A DNA stretch of 64,000 nt, taken from the NCBI GenBank assembly GCA_963678925.1, contig OY787533.1, forward strand, positions 1,860,001 through 1,924,000, in the 5' to 3' direction. The stretch comes from G963665925 sp963678925 (lineage in GTDB: Bacteria; Bacillota; Clostridia; Peptostreptococcales; Acidaminobacteraceae). The position numbers and the translations under genes are program-made. The notes below the pieces were generated by a model that ran no database searches, was not told the DNA's origin, and saw only the letters and a program-made list of their open reading frames with translations. Positions 26,061 to 34,701 of this stretch are shown in pieces (within the stretch, counting starts at the first letter, position 1; every line of letters begins with the position of its first letter).

Positions 26061-26639
26061 CTACTTTCTTATAAAACTGAACATTCCGCCTGTTTCTGTT
26101 TCGGTAGCCACTGATTTCTCCAGGGCATTCAGCTTAGATTCAAGTTCAAGAAGATACTCTCCATCTTCTCTCATAAGCTTCTGATAGTTCAAGATCGCGT
26201 CATCCAGTCTTCTGAGTTCAGAATCGTACTGGATCAGCTGCCCTCTCAGATTGCCTACATCCTCTCGAAGACGCCTCTTCTCTATATCCAGCGCTTCAAA
26301 ATCATCTTCATTCAACCAGTCCTCATAATAGGTGTCTGTGTCAGCAGCATCGAGTTCATCCATCGCGAGCTCATCTTGAGCATCTTGTGTGTCGATCACA
26401 CCTGGTTGCGTCAAGTCCGTACTCGTCTTAGACAAGATCTCGACAATTTCCGCTTCGCTTTTTCCTGCTACAAGAGCCTCAATTATTTCAATTCCTTTAT
26501 CATCAATGTAATTGATAGAATGAATTTTCTCTGTATGATTTTTCAGGAGATCTCCATGGTTCATCAGTTTTTCGAAAATCACATATGTATCCACATTCAA
26601 CTTACCAGCCACTTCGCTGACTTTGAACACTCTTATCAC
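26061..26639 (-). CDS. HTH plus coiled-coil protein (RacA-like plan), copy 1
   Basis: The 192-residue protein has the N-terminal helix-turn-helix FKVSEVAGKLNVDTYVIFEK, then INYIDDKGIEIIEALV, an acidic linker (75-115, rich in Asp/Glu) and a coiled coil (118-178) ending MFSFIRK. That hydrophobic/basic C-terminal tip could touch a membrane or partner (inference). It is paralogous to the next gene over the first about 65 residues. It is the first gene of the four-gene cluster; RBS GAGGTGATAAG. Confidence 0.75.
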   Translation of the reverse strand: MIRVFKVSEVAGKLNVDTYVIFEKLMNHGDLLKNHTEKIHSINYIDDKGIEIIEALVAGKSEAEIVEILSKTSTDLTQPGVIDTQDAQDELAMDELDAADTDTYYEDWLNEDDFEALDIEKRRLREDVGNLRGQLIQYDSELRRLDDAILNYQKLMREDGEYLLELESKLNALEKSVATETETGGMFSFIRK

Positions 26640-26864
26640 CTCGATATCATTACAGTAAATTTACAGTTAATCTTTATAACTTAGTTCTACTTTGACTTAT
26701 GTATTCCTCTTTATATTTTCCCATATTTCTAAGAAAATGAAAGTGTTAATTGATTAAAATGAGTCTTAAAATTGCACACCTTATCAAGGCCCTTAAAAAT
26801 GAGGCTTATAATGTCTCAAAATCAGACACAGGAACATGGTCTATATTGATACACTTCAAAGGAA

Positions 26865-26893
26865 AGAGGGTGTCCGATTATCGGACACCCTCT
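26865..26893 (-). terminator. Terminator overlapping the stop codon of the AAA+ regulator
   Basis: A 14-bp perfect stem (26865-26878 / 26880-26893, AGAGGGTGTCCGAT) is followed on the minus strand by TTTCC. The TAA stop (26880-26878) sits at the tip, so the last four codons form one arm. Confidence 0.75.
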
Positions 26894-28431
26894 ATGTTGA
26901 TGTTATAGTATTCAATTTTCCTGTAAAGCGTACTTCGACTTATTCCAAGTGCCTTCGAACACTGAACCATGTTGAAATCTAAGGCTCTCAGCGTATAAGT
27001 AATTGTTTCCGCTTCGACTTCCTCCAGTGTTTTAATACACTTCATTTCTGAAGCCTCTTCCACGTATGCCTGTATGTATGGTCTTATTTCGACCTTAAGC
27101 ATGTTGTCAGGTGAGACTTCCTGCTCTGCTATTTCATGTGTGATAAAATCCAAATCTCTTAGATTGGATGGAAATGATAACCCTATGGTCCCATTAATTA
27201 AGGCTTCATCTTCTATAAAGATATTTTCGGACGCAAGACCTGTTTTATCACTTACCATGTGTCTTATTATGGGACATACATCTTCCAATCTACTGTTTAA
27301 ATCCGGTAAACTGATTTCAGAAAGCATAGCCCTGTACTGTAAACTTCCTGTTAACTCGGTTTCCAACCCCGTCTCTGTTTTCGCAGTCTCAATTGATATT
27401 ATAAACCTCATATCTCTTGAACTGCAATCGTCTTCAGTGTTTGTGTTAACCAGTTTACCGTCTATGATTCTAAGTAATTTTCCTTGATATGCACTCGGCA
27501 AAGCATTAAAGTTCTCAAAATACACTGTCCCAATATTGTACAGTTCCAAACTTTCGACTACCTTTTCTGAATTTTCTAACCAATCTGCTTCAAATTTCTT
27601 AAATGGAATTTTGTCACAGTATACTGAATGAAAAAGCCTCGTATCATTGGATCTAGACTGGTGTATGAAGTGTGCCGTAGTCTCTTTGCCAATACCTTTT
27701 GCGCCTTTTATAAATATCAATGGACTGTTTAACAGTTTACCGATACGCTGTCTTGTAAGCTCAATCGCATCACTGCAGCCTTGAAGACAGGCGGGAAATT
27801 CTTTGGACCCTGCAGATACTATTTCCTTATTGGTTTCAGCAGTAGGATTTTCATGTGTCGATTGCTGTTCATTATCTATATCTGCACGTATCTGCTCAGG
27901 CAGTCTTGAAATAAGTAGCTCAATATCGTTTGTAAATAATCGACTATCAAGGATGAGCCCTAATGTATTTCCATCAGAGGTAGGAATACCAATGGTTATT
28001 TTTTCTGTTAGCAAGTCATGATAGTGCTCATATCCGACAGCATAAGATTTCACATTTTCCTTTAAGGCTAATGAAATTCCAGAGGTACCAAAGGTGTCTT
28101 CGTTAAAGTTGAAATAATAGCGCTTTGTTGGATCTTTAGTCCAGGCATGCAGTTGATTTCCACTAGGGTCGATGATCATATACGCTTCCATAGACGCTTC
28201 AACAGATTCAAGACCGTAATCTTCAAGCATGAGTCTATCCATTAATTGACTCGCCGTCATTGTCATTTGCTTTGGCACACTCGGAGCAGGTGGTCTATTT
28301 GAACTTAGATTTACAAGCCTTGACCGAACCCAGGAGTAAACAATGTCATCACGTAAAAGTTCCCTCTTCAGAATTCCCTTTTCCAGATACAAGGATCTTG
28401 CCTTTTTTATGTTCTTTTCGTAATTACCCAT
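26878..28431 (-). CDS. AcoR/NtrC-like regulator with degenerate AAA+ domain
   Basis: Domains of this 517-residue protein: AcoR-type N-terminal and GAF region (1-190, with DTFGTSGISLALKE near 110), AAA+ region (215-430) and a Fis-type HTH (470-515, MVQCSKALGISRSTLYRKIE). Walker A reads KGAKGIGKET and the Walker B area reads VYFENFNALP instead of LFLDE. The sigma-54-contacting GAFTGA loop is absent. It should therefore bind DNA and sense a ligand but not activate sigma-54. It overlaps the upstream deacetylase gene by 8 bases. Confidence 0.85.
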   Translation of the reverse strand: MGNYEKNIKKARSLYLEKGILKRELLRDDIVYSWVRSRLVNLSSNRPPAPSVPKQMTMTASQLMDRLMLEDYGLESVEASMEAYMIIDPSGNQLHAWTKDPTKRYYFNFNEDTFGTSGISLALKENVKSYAVGYEHYHDLLTEKITIGIPTSDGNTLGLILDSRLFTNDIELLISRLPEQIRADIDNEQQSTHENPTAETNKEIVSAGSKEFPACLQGCSDAIELTRQRIGKLLNSPLIFIKGAKGIGKETTAHFIHQSRSNDTRLFHSVYCDKIPFKKFEADWLENSEKVVESLELYNIGTVYFENFNALPSAYQGKLLRIIDGKLVNTNTEDDCSSRDMRFIISIETAKTETGLETELTGSLQYRAMLSEISLPDLNSRLEDVCPIIRHMVSDKTGLASENIFIEDEALINGTIGLSFPSNLRDLDFITHEIAEQEVSPDNMLKVEIRPYIQAYVEEASEMKCIKTLEEVEAETITYTLRALDFNMVQCSKALGISRSTLYRKIEYYNINIEGVR

Positions 28432-29131
28432 TCAGCATACCTTCCCAACCTTCTTTAGAGCATATCAATTGCCTTCTATTTCGCTTAAAACCCTCTGCAT
28501 ATTTTGTTCCATTGCTGTAGCCATTCACTCTATCTCTTGCTTCAATATAGTCTATGTAACTATTCGTAAGTCGTGTTTCTATTGAAGCCGAATTTGATAT
28601 GAACTGTGATTCGTATGCACTAAGTGCTTTCACTTTCTCCTCAAACGTCTCTGTAATATCAACATAGAAATCATTACCCGCATCATTATTGATATTATAT
28701 TCAAATGTATTTATAACTAAATGTGGCTCATGTCCACTTATAAATTTTGAAAGCTTTGCATGAAAAATGGATTCTCGAATTAACAGTGATGATGCAACGT
28801 GATCTGGATGCACATCTTCGGAGGAAGGGTAAAAAACGACACTTGGTTTATACCTTCGAATCAAGTCTGCACATTTTTCTATGTTACTTTTCGAGCTTGT
28901 AATTCCGCGATCCGGAAAATCCATATTTACCCTTTTAGTTACACCCAGAATTTTTGACGCAATATCGCTTTCCTTTTGTCTCTTAAATACATTTCCATTT
29001 GATGACATTTCTCCACGCGTCAAATCAACGACCAATATTTTATAATTGTAATTCGCAAGTTTTCGAATCGTACCCCCCATACCAATTTCGCAATCGTCTG
29101 GATGTGCGGCAAAAACAAGAATATCCATCAT
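28424..29131 (-). CDS. LmbE/PIG-L zinc deacetylase, BshB1-like
   Basis: The 235-residue PIG-L-fold protein has zinc motif AAHPDDCEIGMGGT (8-21), DLTRGEMSSNG, FPDRGI and HPDHVASS. In bacillithiol synthesis BshB1 removes acetyl from GlcNAc-malate, and the spacing DLTRGEM...PDRGI is typical of that subfamily. Clostridia generally lack bacillithiol and neither bshA nor bshC is in the window, so the substrate is open. It lies between the lipid kinase and the regulator, which it overlaps by 8 bases. Confidence 0.82.
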   Translation of the reverse strand: MMDILVFAAHPDDCEIGMGGTIRKLANYNYKILVVDLTRGEMSSNGNVFKRQKESDIASKILGVTKRVNMDFPDRGITSSKSNIEKCADLIRRYKPSVVFYPSSEDVHPDHVASSLLIRESIFHAKLSKFISGHEPHLVINTFEYNINNDAGNDFYVDITETFEEKVKALSAYESQFISNSASIETRLTNSYIDYIEARDRVNGYSNGTKYAEGFKRNRRQLICSKEGWEGMLNG

Positions 29132-29297
29132 AATTTACCCTCTCTTACTGTCTCATTATCGTACACCTATTATAACATGCAAATTGCCTGCGTACGCTAT
29201 TTTTGCTCACAATCGACACCTAATATCCATAAATGCAATTTCATTCGTTAGAAAGTAAATATGAAGGTCTCTTTTTTGACTAAACGGCTTTAAATAG

Positions 29298-30188
29298 TTA
29301 AATATTACCATTTGTCAGCATTCTAATTTTCATTTCACTAACGCGCACCTCGACTGGTGTTTTTCCAACTAAATTTCCATCTGCACTAAGTTTCATTTTT
29401 CGATCAGGTGTAACAATACTTATTCTATCACTTTTATGCATCGTCACGCTCTCATCGTCAATATGTTTGCCAGAATATACTTTAGGTAGGACTCTTAAAA
29501 ATTTCAGTTTAGATACATCCTTCACTATGCATATTTCAAACTTCCCATTATTGATCTGGGCTCCAGGTGTAATTTTCATTCCTCCACCAAAATACGCTCC
29601 ATTTCCTATAGCAATAAGGTAGTACTTACCTTCTATAATTTCATGATCCAATTCCACAATAGCTCTAAATGGTTTGAACTTATGAATGTTATACAATGTA
29701 CTTAGCAAGTATGCGAAACGACTGGGAATTATTTTTTTTATTTTCTGCGTGTCGGATATTATCTCACCATCAATTCCAACACCCGCAGAATTAACAAATC
29801 GATTGCTGTTCATCATTCCAAGATCAACTAATGTACATTTTTCATTCTTGATGATTTTGAGTGTTTCATCGATATCATTGGTTATGTTAAGTGCTCTGGC
29901 GAAATCATTTCCTGTTCCCATTGGAATAATTCCTACTCTAATAGTAAAGTCTTCAATTCCATTTATACATTCAATCAGAGTACCATCGCCCCCTATGCCT
30001 ACTAAATCTGTGTACGGTTTTTCCTTCATGCATGCACTTACCAGCTTGGTTATTTCACCTGCACCCTTAGAAATTTCTATGTCAAACTTAAGAAAGTTAG
30101 CCTCACAGAAATCACTGATCCTTTGAATCAGGCTTTCTGAGTTTTTCTTTCCTGCTGCAGGATTTACTATAAATAGTATTCTTCTCAT
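29298..30188 (-). CDS. YegS/DgkB-type lipid kinase
   Basis: The 296-residue diacylglycerol kinase catalytic-domain protein has the start RRILFIVNPAAGKK, the nucleotide loop GIGGDGTLIECING and IPMGTGNDFARAL. It lacks membrane segments, as DgkB does. DgkB recycles diacylglycerol formed by lipoteichoic acid synthesis; related enzymes use other lipids, so specificity is inferred. It is 165 bases upstream of the deacetylase, in the same direction, and next to the first parS site. Confidence 0.9.
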   Translation of the reverse strand: MRRILFIVNPAAGKKNSESLIQRISDFCEANFLKFDIEISKGAGEITKLVSACMKEKPYTDLVGIGGDGTLIECINGIEDFTIRVGIIPMGTGNDFARALNITNDIDETLKIIKNEKCTLVDLGMMNSNRFVNSAGVGIDGEIISDTQKIKKIIPSRFAYLLSTLYNIHKFKPFRAIVELDHEIIEGKYYLIAIGNGAYFGGGMKITPGAQINNGKFEICIVKDVSKLKFLRVLPKVYSGKHIDDESVTMHKSDRISIVTPDRKMKLSADGNLVGKTPVEVRVSEMKIRMLTNGNI

Positions 30189-30226
30189 ATGTACTCCCTA
30201 TAAGAAAGCAAATGTATTCGTGTAAT

Positions 30227-30242
30227 TGTTTCACGTGAAACA
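30227..30242. promoter_or_regulatory. parS site 1
   Basis: TGTTTCACGTGAAACA is a perfect 16-bp palindrome identical to the bacterial parS consensus bound by ParB/Spo0J. It is 38 bases upstream of the lipid kinase start. Confidence 0.96.
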
Positions 30243-30320
30243 ATATTTTGTAAGCAATATTATCATTAATTCTTTATGCTTCCGTCATACTCCTTCATTG
30301 ACTTCTTATCAAAAATCTAA

Positions 30321-30336
30321 TGTTTCACGTGAAACA
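30321..30336. promoter_or_regulatory. parS site 2
   Basis: A second perfect TGTTTCACGTGAAACA, centred 94 bases from the first. Confidence 0.96.
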
Positions 30337-31262
30337 TCTTAGCTTATAATATGATAATTTTACAGTGACTAGCACACGACTAAGTGTTTCATTTGCATTA
30401 AAATATCTTAAAGTCAGTCTACACGATAGAACATGTCATTTTGCCTATCGATACAATAGGGCATTATACTGCTTTAACCATATAGCAAATCGATATTCTG
30501 CCAGTACATATAATATGATTTATTTGAAATTTCATATAGTAATGTATCAATTCCTAACAAAAACTGAGATACATTTTAGGTCTGATTGTCAGTAATAGGC
30601 TCAATAGTCTGAACATTAGCAATGCCAGTGGGTACAGCCTGCATTCTCCCCATCGTGCGATTTTATTCTTTCTGTATACTCGTCCCACTTAGAGATAAAT
30701 CCTCTTACAAGGCAAATATGAGCGTTTAAACGCCACACAATTCAATTAGATATCCTTTATAAGCTGATAAATAGAGTCTAATCCACTAGAAGTCAAAATT
30801 TCATGATTTTCCAGCAAACTGCTCCGTTATATTTTCTTCTTTTCAAAATGACTACATCAATTGTGTTTACATCGCTTGATTTTCACTATTTCCCTTTGAA
30901 ATAATCTCACTGTAATCTTCACTTGAGTTGAAAATAACTCTAAAGTATCCTATAAAATATGGGCTACGCAAATTAGCCTACACCTTAAATTTGATAAAAT
31001 TAGTCCTGCGAGAACACTAGTTATGGATCTATCAAATACCGGTTTTTTCATAATAAACAGCCCACAATATGAATACTTACAATTTCATTGTTTGATTTAT
31101 TCAAAATGAAAGGCATAAAAAATTGCCTTTGATAGTTGACTTGCGCACCTATTGTTGCCTTTGCGGATGGTAATGCCAAATGCACATACACCTTGAATCA
31201 GACATGGGAAGCCCTTTCAATTCCCGTTTTAAATATCTAAGAGCTTAAGTTTCCTACACAAT
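30337..31262. other. Gene-free AT-rich stretch between parS sites
   Basis: About 930 bases without a supportable gene on either strand: short frames have no RBS and no family features. The only structure noticed is a hairpin AAAGGCA / TGCCTTT near 31108-31129. parS sites bound both ends, so it may be a spacer for ParB spreading or decayed sequence. Confidence 0.6.
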
Positions 31263-31292
31263 AAAAAAAGGATGTTTCACGTGAAACATCCT
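31263..31292 (-). terminator. parS site 3 embedded in the parB terminator
   Basis: A 24-bp perfect palindrome (31269-31292) has the full parS sequence TGTTTCACGTGAAACA at its centre (31273-31288). On the minus strand it is followed by TTTTTTT, so the same bases form the stem of the parB transcription terminator, 8 bases after the stop codon. Confidence 0.9.
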
Positions 31293-31299
31293 CGAGCTT

Positions 31300-32172
31300 T
31301 TACTTCTTAAGCATTTGAAAAATTCTATTCAAATCTTCATCATTATAATATTCGATTTCTATCTTACCTTTTCTGCGACCCTGCTTGATATTAACTTTGG
31401 TACCAAACATAAGCTGCAGGTCTTCTTCATACTCGGTGATTGCATTATCCTTAACAGTTTCCGATACAGTACTGTTCTTAATCATTTTACTGCGAGTAAC
31501 TAGACGTTCTGTTTCTCTAACGCTAAGGGCTTCCTTGATGACCTTCTCAGCAAGTTCATAGCGCTTCTTTTCATTTTCTACACCCAATAGAGCTCGGCCA
31601 TGTCCACCGCTTAGGCTTCCATCGACCACAAGTGCTTTCGTACTTTCATCAAGCTTTAAAAGGCGTAGTGTATTTGTAACGTAAGTCCTGCTCTTACCGA
31701 CAGCACTTGCAACATCCTGCTGTGTTAAACTGTGCTCCTGGATAAGGGCTTCATAAGCTGCAGCCTCTTCAATATCATTTAGATCTTCACGCTGTATGTT
31801 CTCGATCAAGGCAATCTGTGCCTGTTCAAGTTCACCAAGAGTTCTGACAACAGCAGTTATTGTTTTCAGACCAAGATTTTTGGAAGCACGCCATCTTCTT
31901 TCTCCAGCGACAATTTCATATCCTGTATCCAGACGTTTTACAACGATGGGTTGAACCAATCCATGACTATCTATGGAATCTTCCAAAGCCTTCAGCTTGA
32001 CCCTATCAAAATGTCTTCGTGGTTGAGATTTATTTGGCATGATTTCATTAATATTAAGTTCAATTACATTATCCTTAACATTAAGCTCTTGTACATTATC
32101 AGAGACTATTCCTGCATCTTGGGGAATCAGTGCACCAAGACCTTTTCCAAGTCCTCTTTTTGCCTTAGCCAT
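31300..32172 (-). CDS. parB: Chromosome-partitioning protein ParB (Spo0J)
   Basis: ParB binds parS, loads as a CTP-dependent clamp and recruits SMC. I start it at 32172 (MAKAKRGLGKGLGALIP) because GGAGGTTTAAA lies directly upstream; 290 residues. It has the N-terminal ParA-activating basic peptide (1-15), the ParB/Srx domain with the CTP motif GERRWRAS, the HTH QQDVASAVGKSRTYVTNTLR, and a C-terminal dimer domain ending YYNDEDLNRIFQMLKK. It begins one base past the parA stop, so the two are coupled. Confidence 0.97.
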   Translation of the reverse strand: MAKAKRGLGKGLGALIPQDAGIVSDNVQELNVKDNVIELNINEIMPNKSQPRRHFDRVKLKALEDSIDSHGLVQPIVVKRLDTGYEIVAGERRWRASKNLGLKTITAVVRTLGELEQAQIALIENIQREDLNDIEEAAAYEALIQEHSLTQQDVASAVGKSRTYVTNTLRLLKLDESTKALVVDGSLSGGHGRALLGVENEKKRYELAEKVIKEALSVRETERLVTRSKMIKNSTVSETVKDNAITEYEEDLQLMFGTKVNIKQGRRKGKIEIEYYNDEDLNRIFQMLKK

Positions 32173-32173
32173 T

Positions 32174-32938
32174 TTAAACCTCCATATTTGCGATTTCTTC
32201 AGCAAGCTCCATATATGCTATCGCACCTTTTGACTTCTCATCAAATTCTATTACAGGTACACCGAAACTCGGAGCTTCAGCCAGCCGTACATTCTTCGGT
32301 ATTATTGTTGAATAGACCTTACTCTTGAAATACTTCTTAACTTCCTCAACAACCTGTATGGATAAGTTCGTTCGTCCATCGAACATACTCAGAAGGACAC
32401 CCTCAATTTCCAAGTCAGGATTAAGTCCCTTCTTAATGAGTTGATAGGTATTCATTAACTGACTCACACCTTCGAGTGCATAATATTCACATTGTATAGG
32501 TATAATCACACCATCTACCGCTACAAGTGAATTAATTGTAAGTAAACCCAGAGAAGGTGGACAATCAACGAAGATATAGTCATAATTATCTCTAACGGTA
32601 GAAATAATACGTTTCAGTCGCTGTTCACGATTTTCAATTTCTATCATTTCGATTTCAGCGCCTGCCAGCTGTACATTAGATGGAATAATATCCAAACCTT
32701 CAAATGGCGTAGGTACGATACACTTATGTACATCTACATCATCAATCAAGGCATCATACAGATTAAATTCCAGTGTATCCTTACTCAGGCCTAAACCACT
32801 TGTGCTATTACCTTGTGGGTCATTATCAATTACAAGTACTCTTTTGCCCAATCGTGCTAAACTTGCAGAAAGGTTTACGTTTGTAGTTGTCTTACCTACA
32901 CCGCCTTTCTGGTTAAAAATAGCTATCGCTTTTCCCAT
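32174..32938 (-). CDS. parA: Chromosome-partitioning ATPase ParA (Soj)
   Basis: ParA is the DNA-binding ATPase that drives ParB-parS segregation and modulates DnaA. The deviant Walker A FNQKGGVGKTTTNVNLS sits at residues 7-23, Walker A' DNDPQGN and Walker B FVDCPPSLG follow. The start at 32938 (MGKAIAIFNQKGG) is supported by AATAGGAGTGAGAAG; a longer in-frame start at 32971 is unlikely. 254 residues, the normal length. It is translated just before parB. Confidence 0.97.
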   Translation of the reverse strand: MGKAIAIFNQKGGVGKTTTNVNLSASLARLGKRVLVIDNDPQGNSTSGLGLSKDTLEFNLYDALIDDVDVHKCIVPTPFEGLDIIPSNVQLAGAEIEMIEIENREQRLKRIISTVRDNYDYIFVDCPPSLGLLTINSLVAVDGVIIPIQCEYYALEGVSQLMNTYQLIKKGLNPDLEIEGVLLSMFDGRTNLSIQVVEEVKKYFKSKVYSTIIPKNVRLAEAPSFGVPVIEFDEKSKGAIAYMELAEEIANMEV

Positions 32939-33104
32939 CTTCTCACTCCTATTTTGTTGTTCTTGAAACAATTATACACTATATATAATGTAAAAAAATG
33001 ATTCCCACTAAAAAGTTAGAGAAATTTTACTATTTCATTTTTCATTTTCCTTTATTTGGTATTCAATTTGACCTAGACATGCAAAATCTCATATTTTTTC
33101 CAAT

Positions 33105-33138
33105 AAAAAAGATCCAAATCGATTTCTCGACTTGGATC
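33105..33138 (-). terminator. Terminator of noc
   Basis: GATCCAAGTCGA / TCGATTTGGATC stem with one wobble, followed by TTTTTT on the minus strand. It separates the mnmE-to-noc run from parA-parB. Confidence 0.85.
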
Positions 33139-33187
33139 ATAGGACTTACTTCAAGCGCTATAGTGCATAAGTAGAGTGTAATACGCA

Positions 33188-33967
33188 CTACTTGCCTTTT
33201 GGAATCTTAACAACAACCTCTATATGGTCACCATTATCCTTATGCGTGAATTCAGCATTGAGTCCGGTGTCCTTGATCGCCTGATAAGCTTGCTTTAATG
33301 TGTTTACATATATCTTATAGTTGAAAACGCCACGAATGTTCTTACGCTTCTTTTCCTTGCTCAAATCCAAATAGGTCTCAACAAGGGCTTCTGTTTTTTT
33401 CACATTCAAATCATGCTTAATAACCTGACTGAGTACCTTTTCCTGTACTGCTGTATCTTCAAGTTTCAGAAGTGCACGTGCGTGACGCTCAGAAAGACCG
33501 GAAGCAACTAGGGTATCCCTTACTTTCGGAGAAAGCTTAAGTATTCTAAGCTTGTTGGAAACCGTAGACTGATTCTTTCCGACACGTATTGCCACTTCCT
33601 TTTGAGACATCTCATGATTCTCTATAAGGCGTCTAAAGCCTTCCGCCTCTTCAACAAAGTTCAAATCGACACGCTGAAGATTCTCAATGATTGCCATAAG
33701 TGCTGAATCCGATTTGGATGACTGCATTACAATTGCAGGAATTGTTGTAAGGCCTGCAAGCTCAGAAGCACGCAGTCTCCGCTCTCCCATTACAAGTTCG
33801 TAGCCCTCACTTAACTGGCGGACACTTACAGGCTGCAAAACACCGAAAGCCTTTATTGATTCAGCAAGCTCCTTAATACCTTCATCATCGAAAATCTGTC
33901 TAGGCTGCTCTGGATTTGCTGCAATGTTTTCTATAGCTATCTCGACTATTTCATTAGACCTTATCAC
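33188..33967 (-). CDS. noc: Nucleoid occlusion protein Noc (ParB-like)
   Basis: Noc binds dispersed Noc boxes and blocks septum formation over DNA. I choose GTG at 33967 (MIRSNEIVEIAIENI), with AGGAGG 9 bases upstream, giving 259 residues. CTP motif GERRLRAS, HTH QKEVAIRVGKNQSTVSNKLR and a Noc-type C-terminus are present. With this start there is no N-terminal amphipathic membrane helix as in B. subtilis Noc. It starts 17 bases after the rsmG stop. A ParB paralogue with another role is the alternative. Confidence 0.88.
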   Translation of the reverse strand: MIRSNEIVEIAIENIAANPEQPRQIFDDEGIKELAESIKAFGVLQPVSVRQLSEGYELVMGERRLRASELAGLTTIPAIVMQSSKSDSALMAIIENLQRVDLNFVEEAEGFRRLIENHEMSQKEVAIRVGKNQSTVSNKLRILKLSPKVRDTLVASGLSERHARALLKLEDTAVQEKVLSQVIKHDLNVKKTEALVETYLDLSKEKKRKNIRGVFNYKIYVNTLKQAYQAIKDTGLNAEFTHKDNGDHIEVVVKIPKGK

Positions 33968-33984
33968 TGACTGAGACCTCCTGA

Positions 33985-34701
33985 TCAAACAATTGGATTT
34001 TTTGTTGGTTTTCCGGCTTTTCTTGGATACTTGCCCGGTGTTTCCTGGCATTTCTTAATCACAATTAAGGTATGTTCTATGTCCGTTTCAGGCAATTTTA
34101 CAGGAACAACACTTTCCAGCTGACCACCAAAAGTCTCTATTGCCTTTGAGGCCTCTTCGAGTTCTTCCTTATAAGACTTACTCTTAAGCGCAACAAAATA
34201 TCCGCCGACTTTTACAAATGGCATGCAGTATTCGCTGAGTACGGCAAGATTGGCCACGGCCCGTGATACAGCAATATCATACTGTTCTCGATATGCTTCA
34301 TCTTTGCCATAGTCTTCCGCTCGCCCATGGATAAACTCAACATTTTCAAGTCCTATTTTATCAGAAACGGCCCTTAAAAATCCAATTCTCTTATTCAATG
34401 AATCCAGTAGTGTCAGATTGATTGACCTGTCATGAATTTTCATGGCAAGCCCTGGGAATCCAGCGCCTGTCCCGACATCAATCACAGAACCACCCTGTGG
34501 AACCACACTTGATAGGAATGTACCTACGGAATCTAAAAAGTGCTTGATAAACACTTCTCGCTTTTCAGTAATACCTGTCAAATTCATATGTTCATTCCAC
34601 TCAACAAGCAGTTCACGATAGGTATCAAAATCGTCATAATAGGCATTTTCAAACTCAATGCCCATTTCAGAAAGTGCTTTTTCATACTCATTTCTATTCA
34701 T
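33985..34701 (-). CDS. rsmG: 16S rRNA (guanine-527-N7) methyltransferase RsmG
   Basis: RsmG methylates G527 of 16S rRNA using SAM. The Rossmann SAM motif VIDVGTGAGFPGLAMK and ISVSRAVANLAVLSEYC-type core are present. The start at 34701 (MNRNEYEKALSEMG) overlaps the mnmG stop by 8 bases and gives 238 residues, the usual length; longer in-frame starts would run far into mnmG. Coupled translation with mnmG is likely. Confidence 0.95.
   Translation of the reverse strand: MNRNEYEKALSEMGIEFENAYYDDFDTYRELLVEWNEHMNLTGITEKREVFIKHFLDSVGTFLSSVVPQGGSVIDVGTGAGFPGLAMKIHDRSINLTLLDSLNKRIGFLRAVSDKIGLENVEFIHGRAEDYGKDEAYREQYDIAVSRAVANLAVLSEYCMPFVKVGGYFVALKSKSYKEELEEASKAIETFGGQLESVVPVKLPETDIEHTLIVIKKCQETPGKYPRKAGKPTKNPIV

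Noticed and set aside
30365..30595. 76-codon plus-strand frame in the parS spacer
   Set aside because: No RBS, no recognisable motif, atypical residue use; treated as chance.
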